Origin: Pelodictyon luteolum DSM 273
GTDB lineage: Bacteria > Bacteroidota > Chlorobiia > Chlorobiales > Chlorobiaceae
Direction of reading: 5' to 3'
Length of the DNA: 64,000 nt
Assembly: GCF_000012485.1 (NCBI RefSeq)
Contig: NC_007512.1
Span: forward strand, 745,001-809,000
Positions 1 to 6,911 of this stretch are shown here, one piece after another (the first letter of the stretch is position 1; each line of letters opens with the position of its first letter). The position numbers were made by a program, and so were the translations under genes. The notes beneath the pieces are model-generated. The model was not told the DNA's origin. It did no database searches and saw nothing but the letters and a program-made list of their open reading frames with translations.

Positions 1-177
1 GAAAGCAGTCTCTGCGTGGTCTCGATCACGTTCCTCGTGATGAATCTGGATCGGCTGCTCGCCGCTCCTTTTTTGCGCCTGTTCGAATGGCTCCTTTTGG
101 AGCTTGACGTAATCAGAAATTTGTTCAAGTGGTCATCTTCCCGAGCGGCGATTGAGTGCCGCTCGGCGATGACTTGA
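1..177 (+). CDS. Transposase, C-terminal end only (cut by window edge)
   Basis: Reading frame 1 is open from the first base to a TGA at 175-177 and encodes 58 residues, including the stretch SITFLVMNLDRLL, which looks to me like the C-terminus of a DDE-type insertion-sequence transposase. The stop is embedded next to a perfect 9-bp inverted repeat (CCGAGCGGC at 141-149 against GCCGCTCGG at 158-166), a plausible end-of-gene hairpin. The family assignment comes from memory of similar tails. It fits the fragment-rich neighbourhood but cannot be proved from the visible part. Confidence 0.4.
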   Translation, partial: ESSLCVVSITFLVMNLDRLLAAPFLRLFEWLLLELDVIRNLFKWSSSRAAIECRSAMT

Positions 178-196
178 ATTCTTCAGCAAACCCAAA

Positions 197-290
197 TTAG
201 ACGGTATTGATCACACCCTTGCTGGTCCCGGCAGGCAGGTCCGGCACGACAAAGGCGGTGTCGAAGTGCTGTTCCAGCAGTTGGGCAGCC
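197..290 (-). pseudogene. Orphan C-terminal fragment after rhuM
   Basis: On the minus strand, just after the rhuM stop codon, a frame without a start codon reads about 30 residues (AQLLEQHFDTAFVVPDL and onward) to a TAA at 197-199. A stop lies directly upstream in the same frame, so this is a stub left after loss of the 5' part. I do not recognise the parent gene. Given the RhuM and HsdM remnants nearby, a type I restriction-modification subunit is possible, but this is inference. Confidence 0.3.
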
Positions 291-293
291 TAC

Positions 294-1352
294 CTATTCA
301 TCGCCGCCCTCCGGTTTCTGAATGGCCTCGATCTGTTTCAGCATCCGGTCGAAGTCGCTCTCAAACAGCCGGTCCTGGACGATGCGGTATTTCTCGAACT
401 CGCTTTCAGAATGGGCCCTGGCGATCTCGGCCGTGACCTTGCCTGCATCCTGCAAAATTTTACGATCGGTGGCTTCAATAAACTTGTCCAGACGGATTTC
501 CCAGTCCTGCATGGTCATGGGTATCCTGCGCAGGGCCATGTCCTCGGCCACATCCAGATAGGCGTTGACCAGCCGGGACAGTTGCGTCATCTCATCTTCG
601 GTCAGGTAGTTCTTGGCCACGCTGACATCGAACTTCTGGCTTTTCCCTTTCGGGGCATCCGTCCAGGTGGTCAGCCCCATGTGCTGCTTCTCGGCGTCGG
701 CGCGGTTGACGATGACCTCCGCCGCCGTCTGGCCGTGGATGGCCCAATGGAGTTTGTTCTGCACGGTGGCGAAGAAGCGCTTGGTGGCCTGGGCGGTGAC
801 GTCGTAGTCGATGGCGGTGGCGTAGATGTCAGTGATCTTCTGATAGAACTTGCGCTCGGAGAGACGAATCTCGCGGACGCGCTGCAACTGCTCTTCAAAA
901 TATTGTTTCGTCAGGATGGAGCCTCCGGCCTTGATGCGCTCGTCGTCCATCACGTAGGCCTTAATGGTGTACTCGTCGATGATGGTCGTAGCCCACTTGC
1001 GGAACTGCACGGCGCGCTCGGAGTTGACCTTGTAGCCCACGGCGATGATGGCGGGAAGCTTGTAGTGCAGGGTGTTGTAGTTTTTGCCGTCTGCGGCAGT
1101 TATTCGAAAATTTCGAATAACTGAATCCTCCTGCAACTCACTGTCTGAAAACACCTTTTTCAGGTGGTAGTTGATAGTGTGGGTCTCAACATCGTAAAGC
1201 ACACCCATCATTTTCTGGGTCAGCCAGATGCTTTCGTCGGCATACACCGCTTCGACACCACCGCTGCCGCTGGCCGCGACAAAGGTCAGGTATTCCGCCG
1301 CCGAAGAGCGAACGATAGATACTTCCTTGCCGGTCTTTTTCTTCCTGCTCAA
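294..1352 (-). CDS. rhuM: RhuM family protein (virulence RhuM)
   Basis: A 352-residue protein, close to the normal length of the RhuM family. These proteins occur in genomic islands and are often found inside type I restriction-modification operons; their biochemical role is not settled. Family features are visible along the length: an N-terminal SAAEYLTFVA, then IWLTQKMMGVLYDVE, then IIAVGYKVNSERAVQFRKWA, with a basic, coiled C-terminal half. Translation appears to start at TTG, which overlaps the stop of a small upstream gene (TTGA), so the two are likely translationally coupled. It is intact, unlike the second rhuM copy at 2990-3424. Flanking fragments suggest that the operon it belonged to has been dismantled. 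Confidence 0.8.
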   Translation of the reverse strand: MSRKKKTGKEVSIVRSSAAEYLTFVAASGSGGVEAVYADESIWLTQKMMGVLYDVETHTINYHLKKVFSDSELQEDSVIRNFRITAADGKNYNTLHYKLPAIIAVGYKVNSERAVQFRKWATTIIDEYTIKAYVMDDERIKAGGSILTKQYFEEQLQRVREIRLSERKFYQKITDIYATAIDYDVTAQATKRFFATVQNKLHWAIHGQTAAEVIVNRADAEKQHMGLTTWTDAPKGKSQKFDVSVAKNYLTEDEMTQLSRLVNAYLDVAEDMALRRIPMTMQDWEIRLDKFIEATDRKILQDAGKVTAEIARAHSESEFEKYRIVQDRLFESDFDRMLKQIEAIQKPEGGDE

Positions 1353-1492
1353 GCCTTCCCCCCCAGGCAGGCCATCAACTCGGCCTTCAAGGCTGCCTGT
1401 GCCGCTTCGAGCTGGTGGACGACCTGCTGGTACTCAACCATCGGCCCTTCAGGGTCGCGGTGGTTGGAGCTGTAGCATTTCCTTTTGGTCAT
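1349..1492 (-). CDS. Small hypothetical protein coupled to rhuM
   Basis: A 47-codon reading frame starts with ATG at 1490-1492 and ends in a TGA that overlaps the TTG start of rhuM. The peptide begins MTKRKCYSSN and continues into a helical, alanine-rich segment (QLEAAQAALKAELM). The stop/start overlap supports real translation in an operon with rhuM. A TAA directly precedes the ATG in frame, and no strong ribosome binding site is seen. It may be a true small gene or the rewritten end of a longer one. Function unknown. Confidence 0.4.
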   Translation of the reverse strand: MTKRKCYSSNHRDPEGPMVEYQQVVHQLEAAQAALKAELMACLGGKA

Positions 1493-1540
1493 TTAATTGT
1501 TTCTTTTTTGAGCAAGTTACCAACTTAAACAGCTGTCTAA

Positions 1541-1726
1541 AAATCGGGGGCCACTATAGTTTCCAACTATGTCGATGGCAAGGATCCCCGTGAAGTGATT
1601 GATATTGCAAAGCTCAATGCTGAGCTGAAAACCACCGTCGCCAGGATTAACCAGCTGCGCTCGGACATTGATACCATTGTTTCAGAGATTGAAGGAGGTG
1701 ACGAAAATGATTCGTCGCGTCTTTAA
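1541..1726 (+). pseudogene. hsdM: Type I restriction-modification methylase (HsdM), C-terminal stub
   Basis: An open frame of 61 codons without a start runs from a TAA at 1538-1540 to a TAA at 1724-1726. It contains [20 protein letters not shown] followed by a coiled stretch ending in SEIEGGDE. This is the pattern at the C-terminus of HsdM DNA adenine methylases, which ends in a coiled coil that contacts HsdS. The catalytic domain (NPPF/NPPY motif) is absent, so this is a remnant. The start of the next small frame overlaps its tail, as in an intact hsd operon. Confidence 0.6.
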
Positions 1727-1796
1727 TCTAACGGAATCCAGTTACATGAATCCCGTCGAATTCAACGGGATTGGAAAACAGGTCGGAGGGCGGTAA
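1707..1796 (+). CDS. Small hypothetical ORF (29 aa) between hsdM stub and Bro-N gene
   Basis: An ATG at 1707 is preceded by a good ribosome binding site (GGAGG about 10 bases upstream) and opens a 29-residue frame ([10 protein letters not shown]...) ending at 1796. It overlaps the hsdM stub and is followed 3 bases later by the Bro-N gene start, whose own GGAGG lies in its 3' end. This spacing looks like a genuine operon relay. No family is recognised. Confidence 0.3.
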   Translation: MIRRVFNLTESSYMNPVEFNGIGKQVGGR

Positions 1797-1799
1797 AAC

Positions 1800-2585
1800 A
1801 TGAGCAAAAAAGAGGCGATACAAGTTTTTGAAGACCGCAAGGTTCGTACCTTGTGGGATGATGATACGGAAGAATGGTATTTTCCCATTGTTGATGTGGT
1901 GGCCGTATTAACCGACAGCGTGAACCCGACTGCATATTGGCGTAAACTCAAAGAACGTCTGAAAAAAGAGGGAAATCAAACCGTGACAGATTGTCACGGT
2001 TTCAAAATGCAGGCGGCTGACGGCAAAATGCGAAAAACCGATTGTGCCGATACCGAGCAGCTTTTCCGCCTGATCCAATCCATTCCGTCACCCAAAGCGG
2101 AGCCGTTCAAGCTGTGGATGGCACAGGTCGCCAGCCAACGTATCGACCAGATTCAGGACCCGGAACTCTCGATTGAACAGGCAATGAAAGACTACAAACG
2201 CCTGGGCTATTCGGACAACTGGATCAACCAGCGTTTGAAATCCATTGAAATCCGCAAGGAACTCACGGACGAATGGAAAAAGCACGGTCTGGAGGAAGGG
2301 GTACAGTTCGCTGCACTCACTCCAGGTCTGATTCGCTCGAACGGCCTCTACTTTTTCTACTCGGTGTTGCCCACTGCGATTTCTGCTCGGGCGCTTCGTT
2401 CTCAAGTTCAGGCTCTGTTCGCGATAAATCCGACGCAGTCGCTTGTGATTGTCGGTAAAGCCTTCTCGTCTGAGTGTGAGCACAATCCGCTCAAACCCAA
2501 ACCTTATGCGGGTGTATGCGATTTCCCGCATACGCATCACAAGCAATGCTTCGTCCCGCTTGTGTGGCTTGTAATACAGCGCTGA
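1800..2585 (+). pseudogene. Bro-N phage antirepressor-like protein, truncated by IS fragment
   Basis: The first ~173 residues are a Bro-N type antirepressor domain (VRTLWDDDTEEWYFPIVDVV, then YWRKLKERL and FKLWMAQVASQRIDQIQDPE), a DNA-binding family found in phages and in prophage and defence islands. Homology stops at about base 2318 (GVQFAAL). Beyond this the frame runs antisense through an IS3-family orfB fragment and ends at a chance stop at 2585, so about 88 C-terminal residues are not native. The usual C-terminal part that follows this phrase in the family is missing. ATG at 1800 follows a GGAGGG box. Confidence 0.65.
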
Positions 2586-2690
2586 GCGATGCATCGGCAA
2601 TGCCGCGCAAGCTTTCTTGATCGACACCTGGTATGCCACCGTCATGTATTTGACCAGCTCTTTCTTGACGGCGGGCTTTACAGCTTTTTT
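2320..2690 (-). pseudogene. IS3-family transposase OrfB, N-terminal fragment
   Basis: In the -1 frame relative to orfA, an open frame reads VKKELVKYMTVAYQVSIKK, then ACAALPMHRSALYYK and RIRFGFERI, ending at RANQTWS. This is where the IS3 integrase core (usually continuing with the first catalytic Asp) should start. From about base 2320 onward the frame runs antisense to the Bro-N gene. No catalytic DDE residue survives, so this is a non-functional fragment. Confidence 0.7.
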
Positions 2691-2944
2691 TTTATGACGT
2701 CCTGAAGCATCTGCCGATCGAGGCTCAAGTCGGTAACAAGTTTCTTCAGGTGGGCGTTTTCCTGTTCCAGCAAGCGAAGGCGGCGCAGTTCGGTAACGCC
2801 CATGCCTCCGAACTTGGCTTTCCAGTTGTAAAACGTTGGCTCCGAGACTCCCAGTTGCCGGCAGACCTCTTTCACCTTTACTCCTGCTTCGGCTTGCCTG
2901 AGGGCGAAGGTGATCTGCTCTTCACTGAATCGTGACTTTTTCAT
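2678..2944 (-). CDS. IS3-family transposase OrfA (HTH subunit)
   Basis: 88 residues from ATG at 2942-2944 (MKKSRFSEEQITFALRQAE). The protein has the HTH_Tnp_1 fold of IS3 OrfA: VCRQLGVSEPTFYNWKAKF, then a leucine-rich coiled region (LRLLEQENAHLKKLV). An upstream TTG would add 11 residues, but the ATG matches the family start. The 3' end carries a run of nine A residues on the coding strand, the usual slippage site for the -1 frameshift that makes OrfAB. Function would be end recognition and dimerisation; here it is orphaned because orfB is truncated. Confidence 0.8.
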   Translation of the reverse strand: MKKSRFSEEQITFALRQAEAGVKVKEVCRQLGVSEPTFYNWKAKFGGMGVTELRRLRLLEQENAHLKKLVTDLSLDRQMLQDVIKKKL

Positions 2945-2989
2945 GGCAATGGCTCCTGTTTGATTCAAGATACTCATTGCCGGAATTCT

Positions 2990-3424
2990 CTACTTTACAA
3001 GTGCCTGGTTTTCGGGGAAGGGGTCACCCCGGAGTGTATAGTCCCGTAAAACCCCCGTGGCCCACTGCCGGAAGGCCGTAGCGCGATTGGAGTTCACCCG
3101 GTAGCCAACCGCGATGATTGCATCCAGATTGTAGTGCAGGATATTGCGCTGAACCTGGCGTTTTCCTTCGGTTTGAACTGCTAAGAAATCCTTAGCAGTT
3201 GCATCCTCGGTCAGTTCGTGTTCGGTGTAAATGTTCTTCAGGTGCATCAACACGTTTTCCGGTGTCGTCTCAAAAAGAAGCCCCATGTTTTTCTGCGACA
3301 GCCAGATTGTGCCGTCCTGCACCCGCACCTCAACGCCGTCGCCGCCGGTCTGATAAGCAAAGGTCAAAAACTCCGCAGTGCTGTTACGAATACGCACGCT
3401 GTTCGGTGATTTCTTTTTCGGCAT
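2990..3424 (-). pseudogene. rhuM: RhuM family protein, truncated by IS fragment
   Basis: From ATG at 3424 the first ~132 residues match RhuM (STAEFLTFAYQTGGDGVEV, IWLSQKNMGLLFETTPENV, IIAVGYRVNSNRATAFRQWA, VLRDYTLRG). The frame then enters the IS end and terminates after 11 foreign residues (DPFPENQALVK). About 190 C-terminal residues of the family are missing. It is clearly different in sequence from the intact copy at 294-1352, so it is an independent acquisition rather than a duplicate. Confidence 0.7.
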
Positions 3425-3471
3425 GGGCAGTCCCTCTCTATGGCTTCAATTTCAGAATTTGCTCGATGGGC

Positions 3472-3966
3472 TTACTCATCTAAAAGGCTCCCTTGGATTT
3501 CCATCGGGCGAATCATGCTATTGATGAACTTGATTTCATCTTCCATGATGCCGTATTTCTCGTAGAGCATTTCATCGGTCCATGGATTAAAAAAATCCTG
3601 CATAGGCACAAACGTGTACGGTTCACGGGTCGTCGACTGAGATTTGCGCTTGATGAAATCCGCTTTGACCATATCACAGATAATTCCTGGTCGGGAATGC
3701 TCCGTTACAACCTGAAAGGCCTGAGGGCGTTGATGGGCAGCGCCATAGAACTCACCAGCAGAAAGGAGCCCAGTATAATAGGGCTCTTTCAGATACTGCA
3801 TCAAAGCAGGAATAAACCGGCTCGCCGGCAGGCATCCCATCTGTCGATATTCAGGGGAAACAATCACATAAAAGCCACGTACGGGCATGGCGAGCTCGCC
3901 TTTATGAAACACGCAGCTGAGATCGGAGTAAAGTACAGGCGGCAAGCATACTATAATCCACTGCAT
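3472..3966 (-). pseudogene. Chimeric remnant: AbiEi-type antitoxin middle fused to an adenine methylase C-terminus
   Basis: Two unrelated pieces share one open frame. Residues ~22-107 resemble the AbiEi antitoxin of type IV AbiE systems (KGELAMPVRGFYVIVSPEY, YYTGLLSAGEFYGAAHQRP, FQVVTEHSRPGI). From about residue 108 (base ~3643) the sequence changes to the end of an Eco57I/TaqI-like N6-adenine methylase (MQDFFNPWTDEMLYEKYG, then EIKFINSMIRPME). The AbiEi N-terminal winged helix is missing, and the upstream residues (MQWIIVCLPP) do not look native. No AbiEii toxin gene is present. I interpret this as a deletion scar between two defence genes, not a designed fusion. Confidence 0.5.
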
Positions 3967-4228
3967 TCAGACTGGTTATTGCAACATAGGGTCACGGGGA
4001 GCGCCGCCACCCCGTAGGCGGCAGCCGCGGCAACGGCGAAGTGGCCGTTCGGACCGGAGATCGCCCTGGTGGCGATCGTGCTCGATATCGGAGGGATGTG
4101 AAGCGCGCCGAAGAGAGCATCCTCCGATCGGGTATACTGCAGCAGCGGCGCACACGCCATTAAGGACATCACCATCACCATTGGCGAAAGTATTTGCTAT
4201 ACTGCAAAAACAAGCCACAGGAGAGACG

Positions 4229-5017
4229 ATGCGCCTGAGAATCATGTCCGACATCCACAACGAGTTCCACCGCGAGAGTTACGGAGAGGACTACCGGGTG
4301 CCGGAGCTTCCCGAAGACGGAGAGTCCGTACTCATCCTTGCCGGCGACATCGGCCAGCTCAACAGGACGCAGACGTGGCTCGGATTCGTCGGGGAGTGCG
4401 CCGCGCGGTTCAGGAGCGTGTTCCTCGTCGAAGGCAACCACGAGTGGTACCACGGCAACATCGAGAAGCACTCCTGCCGGAACGCTGCCCGTGAACACAG
4501 GCTCGAGAACGTCCATACCGACAGGCTGATCATCGAGGAGGAGAAGATCGCCATCGTCGGCACGACCCTCTGGACCGACTATTTCGGCGCCAACCCGATC
4601 GCCATGTTCGACGTCGGCCAGGGGCTGAACGACTATCGCCTGATCAGGGTGGGAGCCGACTACCGTCGGCTGAGGCCGGAATACCTGCTCTCCCTGCACT
4701 ACCGCCAGAAACAGCAGCTGTTCGAGGATGTCGACGCGTACGCGAAGCTCGGCTACACGGTGGCGGTGGTGACCCACCACCACCCCTCGCTGCAGGGAAT
4801 AGCGCCCATGTACAGGAACGATCCGCTCAATGCGGCCTATGTCTCCGATCTCGAAAAGGAGATACTGGAGCGCAGGATCTCCTGCTGGATCTGCGGCCAC
4901 TGCCATACCGCCATGGAGTACCGCGTCGGCCAGACCAGGGTGGTCTGCAACCCGAAAGGCTATCCCCATGAATCGGGCAACGGGTTCGACCCCCTTAAAA
5001 CGCTCTGTCTGCCGTAA
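4229..5017 (+). CDS. Calcineurin-like metallophosphoesterase
   Basis: 262 residues from ATG at 4229, chosen because an AGGAGA box lies 4-9 bases upstream and the conserved domain starts at once. All metal-binding motifs of the family are visible in order: SDIHNEF (residues ~7-13), LAGDIG (~37), GNHEWYH (~73), VTHHHPS (~190) and CGHCHTAME (~228). These ligate the dinuclear metal centre of phosphomonoesterases and phosphodiesterases. No signal peptide is seen, so the protein is probably cytosolic. The substrate is unknown. It is the only intact non-mobile gene in the first 5 kb and is convergent with the toxin-antitoxin pair. Confidence 0.85.
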   Translation: MRLRIMSDIHNEFHRESYGEDYRVPELPEDGESVLILAGDIGQLNRTQTWLGFVGECAARFRSVFLVEGNHEWYHGNIEKHSCRNAAREHRLENVHTDRLIIEEEKIAIVGTTLWTDYFGANPIAMFDVGQGLNDYRLIRVGADYRRLRPEYLLSLHYRQKQQLFEDVDAYAKLGYTVAVVTHHHPSLQGIAPMYRNDPLNAAYVSDLEKEILERRISCWICGHCHTAMEYRVGQTRVVCNPKGYPHESGNGFDPLKTLCLP

Positions 5018-5389
5018 GCCCGAACCGAAACAAAAAAAACACGGCGGCGTGCGCTGAAACCCATCGGCATGGGCCGGCATGGATTTGCCCCTGGAAGCGC
5101 TCAGGTCATGGGCCTGATCATGGGCCGCACCCGATTCAATCGGGCCATAGAGAGTCATCTGGATTAAACCGCCGGCAAGAGCTGCCAACCAAGACTGTGT
5201 TCCCCTTTTCGACAGGGCGTCCCGGGCCTTCGGCGACACGATCAATGCTCATGCATGATGGAATGATATATCATGCATTACAATCACTTCCAGCACATAA
5301 TGACTGATTATTCAAATACTGAATAGGGCTTTGCTGTAATGAGAGAGGAGAGGTATGGTTGCCAGCCCTGTTTCAAGGCTGGCGGCCAT
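5018..5389. other. Intergenic region with a 28-bp inverted repeat
   Basis: No convincing gene. The minus-strand frame that crosses it is mainly antisense to the metallophosphoesterase. It contains a perfect inverted repeat, ATGCATGAT (5251-5259) against ATCATGCAT (5270-5278), with an AT-rich spacer. It lies between the 3' ends of two convergent genes, so a promoter operator is unlikely for either; a terminator is also doubtful because there is no T-run. Confidence 0.35.
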
Positions 5390-5683
5390 TCAATGAATGA
5401 GGAGGTCAAGTTTCTTGCCAAGCGCTTCGGCGTAGTTGACGAGGGTGGAGAGCTTGACGTCTTCGGCATGGTTCTCTATGCGGGATATTGCCGACTTGTG
5501 GGTTTTCAGCCTCTCTGCCACCTCGACCTGTGACATGCCGGTATTGAGTCGGGCCTGTTTGAGCATGACGCCGATGCGGAAATTCCGGTACCCCTCGTCA
5601 TAGCCTTCGGCGAAGCCGGGGCGGGTGGCTTTTTGTTCATCGATGAACGCCTGCAGTTCATCCCTTTTCCTGTCGCTTCTCAT
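5390..5683 (-). CDS. higA: HigA-like XRE antitoxin
   Basis: 97 residues with an XRE helix-turn-helix in the second half ([19 protein letters not shown], then [20 protein letters not shown]). It overlaps the upstream toxin gene by 26 bases, the toxin-first order typical of HigBA and Gp49/HTH modules. The antitoxin would bind the toxin and repress the operon. The N-terminal extension ([18 protein letters not shown]) resembles the toxin-binding arm seen in such antitoxins. Whether the module is active depends on the toxin start, which is unusual. Confidence 0.75.
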   Translation of the reverse strand: MRSDRKRDELQAFIDEQKATRPGFAEGYDEGYRNFRIGVMLKQARLNTGMSQVEVAERLKTHKSAISRIENHAEDVKLSTLVNYAEALGKKLDLLIH

Positions 5684-6044
5684 AATCTTTTTTTCTCTGT
5701 TCGGCCAGCGCGATCTCCTGCGCCGGTGTCTTTTGTGATTTCTTGGAAAAACCGTTGGTCAGGACGACGAGGTTGCCTTCGTGCATGAATCCTAACAGCC
5801 TGACCGCATTGCCTCCATGCGAGGAGCGCACCTCCCAGATGCCTTCTGTGCTCTGCAGTTTCTTGAAGTACTCCTTCGGAACAATCTGAAAATCCCTGAT
5901 AAGTGTCAGCACCCAGGCAACCTTCTGTCTATCCTTGTCCGGGAGGCTGGTCAGGTAATCCTTTACCGGGCACTGACCCGATGGCGTTGTATAAAAATGA
6001 TTGAGCGCATGGCCAAAGTTAACATCTATATCAACTCTCTGCAA
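5658..6044 (-). CDS. higB: HigB/RelE-superfamily toxin (phage Gp49-like)
   Basis: The family body is clear: [58 protein letters not shown], then [20 protein letters not shown] and a basic tail. Such toxins are ribosome-dependent mRNA interferases. In this frame there is no ATG upstream of the domain; the best candidate is a TTG at 6042-6044, giving 128 residues with ~16 extra N-terminal residues and no good ribosome binding site. The native start may have been lost, which would silence the toxin. It lies directly before and overlaps the antitoxin gene. Confidence 0.65.
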   Translation of the reverse strand: MQRVDIDVNFGHALNHFYTTPSGQCPVKDYLTSLPDKDRQKVAWVLTLIRDFQIVPKEYFKKLQSTEGIWEVRSSHGGNAVRLLGFMHEGNLVVLTNGFSKKSQKTPAQEIALAEQRKKDYEKRQEKG

Positions 6045-6568
6045 GAAAGAAAGGTTTCATCCCGATGGTGGTATGGGCGTTGGGTTTCGTTGGCCCGCCT
6101 TCTCAGCCAAACGGTTTGGTCATGAAGTGCGCCCTTCCGTTTTCCTCCTGCAATCGGGATGGCCTCAAGCTTATGCAGAGTGTCCACTTTCCCGGATTCT
6201 TGATTGGTTCGACTGCATTGCATTGCACCAACGCACGTGCAGGCTGCCATAGGCGGCTGCCCTGGTCTACTGAATCAGTCGCCAGGGATACGACGTTTCT
6301 GGAATATCCGGGAGTGATGTCCTGACCTCGTGCAGCGCATTATCCTGCTTTTGTACTGAAGAGCCGATCCCGTCCGCCGTTCAATACCATGCAACGTCCT
6401 GCCAGCTGAAAGATAATGCCTGGACAATGCTCAATCCGGGATGAAAACTTTTACAGCCGAAGAGCGTGATCGTATCCTGTACGTAACAGGTGCGGACCCG
6501 CATACCGGGTGGATAGGGAATGGTCAGTCAAGCTGGCCACCCCCTGTCCATGTTCTGTTTGCTGGAAG
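6045..6568. other. Intergenic region, no supported gene
   Basis: About 520 bases between the toxin start and the 3' end of the split outer-membrane gene. Short frames exist on both strands, but none has a recognisable domain or a ribosome binding site. A small stem-loop (GGTCAG...CTGGCC, around 6522-6538) lies just after the outer-membrane gene on its strand but lacks a T-run. Confidence 0.4.
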
Positions 6569-6833
6569 TCAGAACGTATGGCGGAACCCGGCCAGGATAT
6601 TGTGGCTCCCGATATTCAGCTCAATGCCCGGCTGTATCTCGATGTCGGTTGTGGCGAAATACCGGTACCCGATATCGATGGTGACATTGTCGCTGACGGG
6701 GATGCCGATTCCGGCACCGAGCTGGTAGGCGAATGCCGAGTTGTTTTTGTCCAGTTCATAACCGGGCTCGGAATAGTTGACGCCCACGTTGGCATATCCA
6801 ATGCCGAGCGTCACATATGGCAGCACGTTTTCC
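6569..6833 (-). CDS. Outer-membrane beta-barrel protein, exon 2 (C-terminal half)
   Basis: Encodes the last 88 residues of a small opacity/OmpW-like beta-barrel protein: ENVLPYVTLGIGYANVGVNY, AYQLGAGIGIPVSDNVTID, GYRYFATTDIEI, and a terminal GFRHTF that ends in the C-terminal phenylalanine used for outer-membrane assembly. The exon begins exactly after the predicted 3' end of the group II intron at 6834. Joined to exon 1 (8996-9351), it gives one frame of 207 codons including the stop. A start inside this piece is unlikely, so expression of the intact protein depends on splicing. Confidence 0.7.
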
Positions 6834-6877
6834 ATAATCGGGTAACAGCGGCGCATTACTGCGCCACCGTCCCCTAA

Positions 6878-6911
6878 GAACCGTGCGTGCGACTTTCACC
6901 GCACACGGCTC
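6878..6911 (-). ncRNA. Group II intron domain V (catalytic hairpin)
   Basis: A 34-nucleotide hairpin on the minus strand begins GAGCCGTGTGCGG, has a GAAA apical loop and ends CGCACGGTTC; this is the most conserved ribozyme domain, containing the catalytic triad region. The reverse-transcriptase stop codon TGA overlaps its first bases, as in many compact bacterial introns. Domain VI follows directly downstream and ends at 6834. Confidence 0.9.

Larger units (their letters stand above)
2320..3028 (-). mobile_element. Partial IS3-family insertion element (5' part: orfA plus start of orfB)
   Basis: The element reads on the minus strand. Its 5' terminus is near 3026-3028, where the RhuM homology breaks off and a GGTGACCCCTTCCCCGAAAA end sequence starts; its 3' portion is lost at about 2320, where the Bro-N homology stops. 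orfA is whole, orfB retains only its first ~110 residues, and the DDE catalytic core is gone. The fragment therefore cannot transpose. It joins two unrelated truncated genes, so insertion was followed by a deletion. Confidence 0.7.

Noticed and set aside
4175-5245. 356-residue minus-strand frame opposite the metallophosphoesterase
   Set aside because: The plus strand has all five metallophosphoesterase motifs; the minus frame has none and starts at TTG.
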